The translations under genes were made by a program, and so were the position numbers. From Colias croceus (Eukaryota > Arthropoda > Insecta > Lepidoptera > Pieridae), in NCBI RefSeq assembly GCF_905220415.1, contig NC_059550.1, positions 2,234,501-2,298,500 of the forward strand: a stretch of 64,000 nt of DNA, in the 5' to 3' direction. Below the pieces are notes generated by a model, which was given only the letters and a program-made list of their open reading frames with translations, searched no databases and had not been told where the DNA came from. Of the stretch, positions 24,431-34,642 are shown piece by piece; the stretch's first letter is position 1, and the number at the start of each line of letters is the position of its first letter.

Positions 24431-24663
24431 TCCTACTAATATTATAAATGCGAAAGTTTGTAAGTATGGATGTATGGATGTATGGATGTTTGTTACTCTT
24501 TCACGTAAAAACTACTGAACCGATTACAATGAAATTTAGCACACATATAGAGGGTAACTTGGATTAACACATAGGATAGTTTTTATCCCGGAAATCCCAC
24601 GGGAACGGGAACTATGCGGGTTTTCCTTTGCAAACGCGGGCGAAGCCGCGGGCGGAAATCTAG
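24431..24663 (+). mobile_element. Non-autonomous Helitron, first of a tandem pair
   Basis: It starts TCCTACTAATATTATAAATG after an A and ends CTAG before a T. It has ATGGATGT repeats near the 5' end and the hairpin GCGGGCGAAGCCGCGGGC near the 3' end. It is the most complete copy of its subfamily here. Confidence 0.8.
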
Positions 24664-24681
24664 TGTATCTATAATCCTAGT

Positions 24682-24874
24682 TCCTACTAATATTCGAAAG
24701 TTTGTATGGATGTATGGATGTTTGTTACTCTTTCACGTAAAAACTACTGAACCGATTACAATGAAATTTAGCACACATATAGAGGGTAACTTGGATTAAC
24801 ACATAGGACAGTTTTTATCCCGAAAATCTCACGGGAACGGGAACTATGCGGATAAGCCGCGGGCGGAAATCTAG
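24682..24874 (+). mobile_element. Non-autonomous Helitron, second of a tandem pair
   Basis: A close copy of the element ending 19 bp upstream, in the same orientation. It carries small deletions, one removing most of the left half of the 3' hairpin (GGATAAGCCGCGGGC remains). It ends CTAG before a T. Confidence 0.75.
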
Positions 24875-25047
24875 TAGTGCATAATTATTAGGTACTATTT
24901 TATACTTTCCTAAAAAACTTCTACTCTAACAGGATTTCAAGATATTCTATAAACAAAGTGGTCCCGCCATTCTGAAGTCAAAACAATAAATATGCGTAAC
25001 AAAAATAAGATGGAGTAACTTTCTATACTTACTTATTTTCCGGGCTA

Positions 25048-25743
25048 AAATGTACTTTAAGGGCCGTCGAGTTGGGCAACCAAAATTTTTTTGGAGAAAG
25101 GTCTATGCCTAAGTAACTGACATGTAAAATCTTAACCTGCGGAGACTTATAGTTTTTTAGAAATTAATAATTAAAGTTTCATAATTTTTCATGCAATTTC
25201 GAGCAACCATCTTGACATTTGTTTTTTTTTTGTTGCGTTTCGTTTTTGCAAGTACAACTCTTATACCCATGATTTTTTTTATTTAATTAATTTACATGTT
25301 ATTGAATGTTTTTAGCCAAAATAACAATGTTTTTATAACAATTTTATAGTTATTTTTATAGCTCACTTGCTTCAGTTTTTAAAATCGATTAACTTTTACT
25401 TTTAGTATTCAAATAGGTAGCGAGGAGCGAAGCGACGAGCGTGTTAGGTTAACTCTTGAAGCGACTTTAGGGCGATATTTCCACTCAAAAAAAAAACAAC
25501 GTAGGTTAAAACGTACTTAGGTAGGTAAAACTACGTACGTAGGTAACGAAACGCAACAAAAAAAAAACAAATGTCAAGATGGTTGCTCGAAATTGTATGA
25601 AAAATTATGAAACTTTAATAATTAATTTCTAAAAAACTATAAATCTCCGCAGGTTAAGATATTACGGGTCAGTTACTTCGGCATAGACCTTTCTCCAAAA
25701 AAATTTTGGTTGTCCAACTCGACGGCCCTTAAAGTACATTTTT
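25048..25743. mobile_element. Foldback element with arms of about 200 bp
   Basis: 25048-25245 and 25545-25743 are near-identical in inverted orientation. They start AAATGTACTTTAAGGGCCG and end near GTTGCGTTTCGT at the loop side. The loop of about 300 bp is AT-rich with a small GC-rich patch (GTAGCGAGGAGCGAAGCGA). No coding or clear target duplication was seen. Long arms around a non-coding loop fit a foldback DNA transposon of unknown superfamily. Confidence 0.7.
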
Positions 25744-28063
25744 AACATTTTCCGATTTTCAAAAATTCGTAACTCAAAAATTTACGACTCTCAACTCCAC
25801 GACCTATAAAGTACAATTTTACCTTTTTAAACTATTAAAATAGTAAATTCAGTATAAAAAAGTAAAATAAAGTTTTTAATAGCACCTGAAAAAATTACAA
25901 TGTTAATAAAATTGCATTTCCTTCAGGCGCTTTTCTCTTAAAATTTCGTTCACCTATCATCACTGATTTCATTTCACAAAAATAAATCTATGTTGTTTTA
26001 TTATTGTAAGTAATATAAGCATGATACACTTTTTTGGAATCCTTATTATGATACCTTTAATTTGATACCCGTATTGCAGAAAAATATTTTTTTTTTGTAT
26101 TTTAGTCTAGCACCCCATATTTTTCTTTTTTATTGTCACCTATCTAAAAAAACTTGGCCTAATACGACGAATCTAACGATACCCTAAATAAAGAAATCCA
26201 TCCAGTGGTTCGGAAGATATCAGAGTATAAAGAATATTAGATACATACAAAGATAGGCGCGAAAAACATAACCCTTCTTTTTAGTCGGGTAATAAAAATG
26301 CCCGAGCTGCTGCGGAACGCGACGCGAGCGGATAGTTGCGATAGCGCGGATCACGCTCGCGCTCTGCGCACGTAAAAATGAAGCGGGGGTGCTTGGCTAG
26401 CGCGGGGAGAACGTCCAAATCCTCAAAATCGTTTCACTGTTACAACAACCTTAACTTGTTTGCCTTATAATAATGAGAGATTATTTACTTAAAGGAGTGT
26501 ACAATTTTAATAATACCGACCTACTTATTTAGGAGTGATAAAACCATATTTTTCTTAACCTTAATAATCTACATTCGCTGCAATAAACTGTGGGTATGTT
26601 TTTAGAGTAATAAGGAAGTGCATGTAGATAATAATTATTTAAGTCGTTCCGATTTAAGTAGAGTATTCTTTCGAACAAGGAAAATACATGAAAGCAATTA
26701 TTGAGCTGTGCGCATGCAATTAGACAAATACCTATTACAATTTATTAAATGAAACAACGAAAATATGGTTATGTCATGTATTATTTCTTAAAATGTCTAC
26801 ACAAGCTACAAAGCGCTACGAAATACATTGCAACGTATTTCCAAGAACCGATATAAGTAATTGAGCTATGGTTTTGATAAGTAAATTAATCGATTTGAAG
26901 CTTGTTTCACAGTATTGTTAACGTTTATAATAGAGCTTTAGTTTCAAGAGAGCCCACGGTAGTCGGTAATAGTTCACTAATTGCAAATATTTGAGATCTC
27001 AGCATTAATTAATTGATGAATCCATACGAGGTGCTTACAAGTTAAGGCTAATACTCTCGACTAATTATTAATTTAGTATCTACAATGAAGCAAAATTATT
27101 ATATAAGGTCTGTGTTCTGTTAATGATATTAATAGTATTGTTTGTGTTGACCTTACATTAGTCTCTGTGATTTAGGCTCCTATTTCTCAACATTGTCGTA
27201 TTTATCTTACTTTGTGATTGTGAGAAATGAAAGTTTTATCTATTTATTTATTTTCTGAAACTTCATTGTTTTTAATAACTATGCTGGAAACCTTAATTAA
27301 ATTTCATAATTAAAATATAACCAACGTTTAAGCAGTTTGATATCGATTTATTAAATTTTAATTATGTCTACATAATGTGTTTAAGCTTTAAAGGAAAAAC
27401 CTAAATAAATATTAATTATTACGTGTTATATTAGTGTTTCAATTTGTTGAATATTTTATATAATAGAATAATTGATTTAAAACGCACTTAACATTAGCTG
27501 CACATTTTTATTATTAATACATTCTTAGTAACTCTTCACGTTCGGTGAATTAGTAATGTGTATTTAATTAGGTTTACTATGAATTTCCACACGTAAACTT
27601 CAGATATATTATTTAGCGATTAAAAACTTATAGTTCGTCCACAGATGTGATGTGGAGTGATAGTTAAATATCATTTTTGGCCAAATTTCCGAAATAGCAG
27701 TGAGCTTCAAACTGCTACGCCTTTTTGTAGAGGTTTTGTCCATTGTGGGGAAAAGAAAGGAAGCGATCGTTGAAAAGCAAAACGTTGAACAAGCTTTTGT
27801 GCACTGCTAGTTTTTTTGTTATTTCTCAATCCAAAACATAATAGGATGAATTGGCAAATTAATAAGGCAGTTAATACAATACCATACATTCTGTACCACT
27901 GCACTACGACAACTAATATAAAAAATTAAAAGAACTACTTATATAGTCTACGTCACTTAGCGTTCTAACAGACGAACGGCAAGCTGCGAACGGCAGAGGC
28001 TACTTCAGCCGTCGCCACATGTCGACGTCAGTCGATGTTTTTTTTTTAAATAAGTTATCTAAG

Positions 28064-28222
28064 AGCTAGCGCGCACGAGCAACTTTTGTCTCCGCAACTA
28101 TTTTGTCTCTCCCATCAACTCTATGGGGAGTTGCGTCGCTACGTGCGCGCACTTTCATACTAGCCCATAGGTGGGAGAGACAAAATAGTTGCAGAGACAA
28201 AAGTTGCTCTTGTGCGCTAGCT
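28064..28222. mobile_element. Hairpin MITE, copy 2
   Basis: This 159-bp second copy of the 19634-19797 element has the same AGCTAGCGCGC ends and the same loop GAGTTGCGTCGCTACGTGCG. The right arm has lost part of the AGAGTTGATGGG segment. It follows a T-rich stretch. Confidence 0.75.
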
Positions 28223-29665
28223 TTTTTCTATTGCATATAAAACAATTTTATAAACTATCAATCATCTTCATTAAACTAGTATACTTAGCTGTAGATGGAA
28301 GGAAGAAAAGTAAACAAAAATACTACTAAAATGAAGGGACACTCAAGTACCATTTGCATGTTATATAATGGAAGTAGAGTGCCTACGGAAATAGCTATAA
28401 CACGGGGTAATTTGTGACTTTTCGAACAAATTAGAAACGGCTAATTTATACCCATCGCGACAGAAATCTACGTCGTGAATGCGAGCGCCATTAGAGTGCG
28501 GCCTCTGTACAGCGAATTTGAAAAATATTATGTATTGTTTGATATATATATATGAAGCCAGAAAAAGAAATTTTCATGGTGAATAATAAAAATGAGTGTG
28601 ACACGTTAGATAATGTATTATTTTATAGAAGGTATGATTGATGGAGTATCGAAATACGCTGTAGATTAATTTCAGCTTGATTTTGGAACATGGTTAGGAA
28701 TAATATTTAATAATAGATTACGAAATAATATCGGATTACATATCACGTATATCATCATGATTAGGTATGTTCAAAGGTTCCTATTATAATTAAACTTAGA
28801 CAACAAATAAGTCTATTTTCGGTAAGTGTTAAAAATCACAATATTTAATACGAGCATTAATTTCATAAAAGCCATGAACAACAGGTAAGTTAATCCTAGA
28901 AGTGGTTATAAAAAATTCCTGCAATTTTTTGTCGTTTAAACCTTATTTAAACTATAAAGGATGAAAGCTTTCAGTTTAGGAAGCATTTATAAATAAAATC
29001 TTATGATTGTCAATATTTATTTTAAATAGTCTGGTTGCATTTATACTGTTCGGAATAAAATAATTTATTTATTAATTTATATAAAAAATTAAACAACCTA
29101 GAAGACCCTCCATAGTACTTCTAAGTTTACTCCTAACTTTTATTTTTATAACCTTACATATTGTAAATCTAATGAATAAATTAATGACCACCAGCTAAAT
29201 TACAAAGTGTAATCAAATATATCAAATGATAATGCGCCTGCGATGGAATTGTATTTCTACACAAAATTATATCCTACAAAACGAAATGGATGCAGCTAAT
29301 AGTATGGGTATTAGCGTGCGGCCTGTGTACGTCGAATTTGAGGATTTCATGTTTATTAAAAGTATTTTTTTTCGATTATCATGAATTCAGATCAATTTCA
29401 CTTTAATAGTTATAACTTTTGATTTTATATGTACCTATAAAAAAATATATTGATAATCGTGAAATCGGGTCATTTTCTCCTTAATAATTTAAAATATGGT
29501 ATAACAATCAATAAACATACATTAAAGTACCCAATACCTATGATATTTTTTAGATTGTAAGCTAGATGTACTGCTAATGACAAAATTATATTACAATTTG
29601 ACATGGAAAATATTGCCCAATTAAGTTCTTGAACTCCCAACTTTTTGTTTTGTGAATATAAATAA

Positions 29666-29852
29666 CTAGCGGTCCGCTCCGGCTTCGCCCGTGGTACCTA
29701 CATATTTCGCAATAAAAAGTAGTCTATGTCCTTTCTCGGGTATCAAAATATCTCCATACCAAATTTCATGCAAATTGGTTCAGTAGTTTAGGCGTGATTG
29801 AGTAACAGACAGACAGACAGAGTTACTTTCGCATTTATAATATTAGTATGGA
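29666..29852 (-). mobile_element. Non-autonomous Helitron
   Basis: On the minus strand it starts TCCATACTAATATTATAAAT at 29852 and ends CTAG at 29669-29666, with hairpin CGGGCGAAGCCGGAG. It is an inverted member of the 6039 and 54608 subfamily. Confidence 0.75.
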
Positions 29853-31799
29853 TGACCTAAGTACAAAAGTCTTTACTGGGTACCTACGTCTCTTTATTTA
29901 GGTAGGTAATTAATGTCTGCTTTAGATTAATAATTTGAAAATATAACAAAAAGCCGGAGCAAGGACAAGCAGTTAGCAGAATAAAATAGAATAAAGCAGA
30001 TTTAAATAGATGATTTGCATGTGATTTTTCGTACACCCAAATTAATTACTGCATTTCCATAAAGGTCCAAAGTATTCTTCTAACAATTATAATTAACATC
30101 AAGACGCAATTAGCATAAACTAAAGCAGTCAAATTATACGAAATCTCAAGTGCTCAATTTCACAAACAATTCAGTCTTAAAATAATGAATAGAAGGTTCC
30201 AGAGTGGAAATTCGAAAGGTAAAAAAGGTACAATGTAAAAGAATAGGTAAGGTTTTCGCAAGCGAGGATTCGGACCCAAGCCAGTCGTGAATGAATGACG
30301 TTTTAATTATCCGGTTAGTACTTCTTGATCTGAAGAAAAAAGCCCTTCACTGTGATTTGTCCTGGTTCAACTTTGTGGGTTAAGATTGAATATTTAATGG
30401 CAGTTGCGTTGTTAACGTTAAATGTGTTTTTACGTCTTTATGTAATGTAATGCAGTATTGTCTTTTTGATTAAATTGTTTATACTGGCATTTAATATTTT
30501 TTTGCGAGAATTTTCTAAGAATTTATAGAGGAAAATATTTTTTCATGTCTGCTTATTTTCTAAGTTAAAGGGTAAATGATTTCTATTTATTTTGCAGACA
30601 ATTTAAGTTTTATCGACGAGGAAAACAGAATAAAAACTTCCTGATATGCAATCGAGCTACCCTGAATTGATGAAGGTAAAGTATAAATTCGTTCGTAAAA
30701 TAAAAATCACTTATGGGGGTGGCAATTCGTGACAAAGCATATACGACTCAAGGGACGCATAATTTAATTCAATAACTTAATATTCTAATGCAAAAAGTTT
30801 ATTTTTATGAAATTATTTTCATTTTAATAGTTCAATACAAACTTATTGATATTATGCGCTGTTAGAGCTCTAAATGGATCTTAAAATAGTCCCATTTTGC
30901 TGTAAGTACCTATAGAAAATAGAAAAGTTTATCGACTTTAAAAGTACCAACAATTGTGCCATTGTTTTATTCAAACAGGTATAACTCTGGAACTTGTAAA
31001 TATTTCTTGGTTGATTGTTTTCCGTTGGTTCGATATTTTTTTACAATTAAATAGGGTAAAAGAACAAGTCGCTACTTTGAATGCATTTGACTTACACTAT
31101 AGATCAAAAGGATTGAATTGGTCTTCAGAAACTCGCGTCTTCAAACCGTCGCCACTGGTAATTTCCAGAGCCAAAGGCAGGTTTACGACGGTCCTATTTA
31201 TATATACCTAATTAACAAGTTAAGTTGGTTATCAGTCCATCGCATTAAAGAATAGTTTTAATATGAAATAGCGGGAAATATTTACCATGACATCGATAAA
31301 AACTTAACGTGTATCAACCCTACAGCAAATTGGATGTAAAACGTGTTAACAACTACCCATAATGCGAACTAAAAATCCTAGGTGTAGATAAAACAAACAG
31401 AACATTTCTGTTTTCGTGTCAATGAGGCATTAGGGTTTAGTACGTTGAACATTAAATAAGTAGAAATGTTTTAAAGGCGCAGGTAGGTGTACCGAATATT
31501 TCGTTTGTGAGTACATTAACATTATTAACGCGGCGTTTGATTTATTGCTTTTTAAATGTATGTTCTTTTGCTGTGTAAAATATTTTGATTTTTGTACATT
31601 TTGAGTTCTTATAACCTCAATAGTTATTTATAGGTTGAGTGATGATTGTAATATGGTGAAATTGTGTTTGAGTAAGGTTTAAACATTTTACAGCGAGTGC
31701 AAGGTAACATTTTACAGCGAGAGGACATTACTAGTCTTGAAATTAATAAATTTTAGATAGGTAGTGGATTTTGGATATATAATATCTATAAAGATATTG

Positions 31800-32470
31800 T
31801 AGTATCTAGACACGCGGCAGCGTGTCAAGCCAAGTTCAAGCGAAGAGAACTGGCGAGCAGCAGCCGTGTGTATATTTACACGAACCATTTCGAGCCACTT
31901 TTCACCCCCTTATAACTCGAAAACTATTTACGTTATATAAACCAAATTTGGTACATATCAAGAAGACCTCAAGATAAACAAGAACCTTAAATTTCATAAA
32001 TACAGATTAAACAGTTGCGTAGATATTAATATCCAAAAATCGCAATTTTTAAGACTGACTGACTTATAGACATATACAAAACCTAACCCACTTCCAGATG
32101 ACCTAGAAAGTTCAAATTTTGTAATCAACTAGGTAATAGTGAGTGTACAAAGGAAAAAATCAGAAAATACTGAATTTATTTGTATTTAATTTTTTTTTCA
32201 ATGACATAAATTTTGTTTGTATGGAAAAATGGAAAAGTTTAAAAAAAAAGAAAATAGTATATTCACCTTACTAGTCTTAAAAAATAGATCAAAACTAATC
32301 AGTGGCCGAAAAAAAATTTGAAATCCATCAATAAATGACTGAGATATAGATTATTGAAGTTTACATATTTTAGGACGAAACATCTGTAGATTCGAAGCGC
32401 CTCTGACATCACACTCACTCGCGCTAGTATCACTAGGGCGGATTACTTCGATTGCATGATTTCTTTATTC
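31800..32470. repeat. Possible old interspersed repeat
   Basis: The block starts GC-rich (GACACGCGGCAGCGTGTCAA, itself a small inverted repeat). It continues through phrases such as CCCCTTATAACTCGAAAACT that resemble sequence common in insect repeats, and ends in a GC-rich tail near 32.4 kb. There are no coding frames or terminal repeats. The call rests on style alone. Confidence 0.25.
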
Positions 32471-32617
32471 AAAACTGTTATTAAACGTAAAATAAAAGAA
32501 AATTGTAATAAAAATATTGCCTTTATTGCTCATACAGTTAAAAATAATATATAATTTTACATATTCACATTTATTTATTCTTTATTTATGAGTGTTTAGT
32601 TTAGTTTTAATTTCAGT

Positions 32618-32760
32618 GTAAATAAATAAATAAATAAATAAAATCTTTATTTTGCTTGAAACATGGTATTCAATGGTGATACAATTATATTAATAAAGCA
32701 CAAACATGTTTAGCCAATACAAGCATGCAAAAATAATTACCATAAATGATGTAATGGAAG
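32618..32760 (-). mobile_element. LINE 3' end with AAAT repeat tail
   Basis: An (AAAT)n-type array at about 32618-32642 is followed by sequence which, on the minus strand, reads CCATGTTTCAAGCAAAATAAA just before the array. That is the form of a CR1-like LINE 3' UTR ending in a microsatellite. A similar GCATGC...TTGCAAAATAAATC ending occurs at 49.2-49.3 kb. Only the untranslated end is left. Confidence 0.5.
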
Positions 32761-32820
32761 AAGGCTTCATCGAAGGTCGAAATGATGTAATTTGCGTAAT
32801 ATTATTAGGAGTGAAACATC

Positions 32821-32930
32821 TTTAGGCGCGTTTAGAGTAAAATTTCAAGATCGCGTCATGGCAATACCGTAACGTCATGGAGTAAGGCGACGATTCTTCT
32901 ACACCGATCTTTGCATCTTGGTAATAGTGT
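32821..32930 (+). repeat. Dispersed repeat fragment (partner at 59024)
   Basis: It shares GTAAAATTTCAAGATCGCGTC, ATGGCAATACCGT and TGGAGTAAGGCGA-type blocks with 59024-59171, in the same order. The AAGTGAAAC ends seen in related copies are missing here. Confidence 0.5.
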
Positions 32931-33131
32931 GTGTACAAATTCACGCTGGATGTTTAGAAAATCATGAAATCTTTTAAACAGAAAACGAGTTTAAAAAATT
33001 GCAGATAATGACGGGGCAATGTCCGCTGACATTCATAACATATAAGAAAATATAGAAAATAATACTAAACAAACCATACAGAGAAACCGCAAGAAAAAAA
33101 AATCGTAATTTTCTGTACAAAAAGTAATGAT

Positions 33132-33744
33132 ATCCCACCAAAAACATAAATGTAAAAATTGGAGCCGAGTTCAATCGTTGACTTAATTTGCCAAAAAAAG
33201 AAATGAGATCTAAATGTGTGCCAAGTTCTGCAGACAGTCCAGAAATTTATTTACAAAGATGTATTAAGTTCTTAGGTTGACTGAAAACTCAATTGTTTTA
33301 TTTTCCCTTAGAGAACAATGTTTATTCCAAAATATAACTTTTTTAATTTGAATAATATAACTATTTTCACAAAGCAAACAACTAATGACCTATTGAACCC
33401 CATAATTTGATGAGGCTAGTTTTTAGAACCTCACAAAATTTAAACAGTATGTAAAACTAGCCTCATCAAATTATGGGGTTCAATAGGTCATTAGTTGTTT
33501 GCTTTGTGAAAATAATTATATTATTCAAATTAAAAAAGTTATATTTTGGAATAAACATTGTTCCCTAAGGGAAAATAAAACAATTGAGTTTTCAGTCAAC
33601 CTAAGAACTTAATACATCTTTGTAAATAAATTTCTGGACTGTCTGCAGAACTTGGCACACATTTAGATCTCATTTCTTTTTTTGGCAAATTAAGTCAACG
33701 ATTGAACTCGGCTCCAATTTTTACATTTATGTTTTTGGTGGGAT
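33132..33744. repeat. Near-perfect inverted repeat, 292-bp arms
   Basis: 33132-33423 and 33453-33744 are reverse complements of equal length with no gaps and about two mismatches noticed (for example CTTAGAGAAC against CTTAGGGAAC). The spacer is 29 bp. The outer border is GGTGGGAT on both arms, and sequence beyond it differs. Neither arm has terminal transposon motifs. The minus-strand open frame 32974-33174 only overlaps the left arm. It could be a recent foldback, a replication-slippage palindrome or an assembly artefact. Confidence 0.85.
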
Positions 33745-33843
33745 GAAAAATCACCGATTGCCTAATATTTTTCTTTTTATCTTGTCATCAAATGGTAATG
33801 GTATAAATGTATAAATCGGTTTAATAATTAATTATCTAGGTAA

Positions 33844-34566
33844 AACATTTTTAAAAATTGTACGCCATATGGCAGATCACAGCGCATCACTGAATTAAAA
33901 CCTCTAAAGGATGAAATTACGGCTCTTAAGAATTCTATGATGTTTATTAGTGATCAATACGAAGACATTAAGAAGAATTATGACGCGTCTCAATTAAAAA
34001 TTTCCGCTCTTGAGAAAGAAAATGATGGCTTGGTACATACAGTTTCTAGTCTTGAGCATCGTTGTAACCAAATAGAACAACAGCTTCGTCAGAATAACAT
34101 AGAGATACAATGTATACCCGAAAATAAGAATGAGAACTTATTGCATATTATTAAAAACCTTGGTAATGTTGTTGGCTGCCCCTTAGAAGATCAAAGCATA
34201 ATTCATTGTACCCGTATCTCAAAGATTAACAAGACTAGTCCCCGTCCTAGATCTGTTATTGTACAATTGTCATCTACAAGACTTCGTGATCAAGTCATAG
34301 CTGCGGTTCAAAATTATAATAAAAAGCATGATAAAAATAGAATAAACAGCGGCCTTATTGGGGTTTCAGGAAATCCATCAACTATATACGTTAGTGAACA
34401 TTTATCACCATTCTATAAAGGATTACACGCAGCAGCTCGTCTAAGAGCCAGAGAAAAGGGATACAAGTTTGTCTGGATACGGGGTGGACGTATTTTTATG
34501 AGGAAGAATGAGGAAGCCCCATATATTCTAGTCCAGAACTTTAATGTTTTAGATAAGTTAGACTAA
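33844..34566 (+). CDS. LINE ORF1 protein, N-terminally truncated
   Basis: The frame is open from 33844 (after a stop at 33841-33843) and the first Met is at 33937, giving 209 residues from that Met. Residues about 1-55 have the heptad-like, charged pattern of a coiled coil (SALEKENDGLVHTVSSLEHR). Next comes NNIEIQCIPE, then VIVQLSSTRLRDQVI. The C-terminal part resembles the FP25-like domain found in many insect LINE ORF1 proteins. The protein probably binds the element's RNA and forms trimers or larger particles. No CCHC zinc knuckles are present. Coding without a Met for 31 codons upstream suggests the true start was lost by 5' truncation. Confidence 0.7.
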   Translation, partial: NIFKNCTPYGRSQRITELKPLKDEITALKNSMMFISDQYEDIKKNYDASQLKISALEKENDGLVHTVSSLEHRCNQIEQQLRQNNIEIQCIPENKNENLLHIIKNLGNVVGCPLEDQSIIHCTRISKINKTSPRPRSVIVQLSSTRLRDQVIAAVQNYNKKHDKNRINSGLIGVSGNPSTIYVSEHLSPFYKGLHAAARLRAREKGYKFVWIRGGRIFMRKNEEAPYILVQNFNVLDKLD

Positions 34567-34642
34567 GAACGAGTATATATATTTTTCTTTCTTTTCTTTT
34601 TTGATTGATGTATGTGGTTTGTTTTCATTTAAATTTGGTACG

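Larger units (their letters stand above)
25744..33131. other. Non-coding stretch with scattered element copies
   Basis: No gene was recognised. It includes the second hairpin MITE (28064-28222), a Helitron (29666-29852), a possible old repeat (31800-32470), a LINE 3' end (32618-32760) and a repeat fragment (32821-32930). A GC-rich block at 26.29-26.41 kb contains GCGGAACGCGACGCGAGCGG and could be an element end. Open frames at 27707-27904 and 30954-31211 show no recognisable domain. Confidence 0.45.

Noticed and set aside
30250..30285. B-box-like GGGTCCGAATCC on the minus strand
   Set aside because: One short match without T-arm pairing or an A box. Not enough for a tRNA or SINE call.
30954..31211. 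85-codon frame
   Set aside because: No known domain. Plausible only as chance coding in a GC-richer patch.
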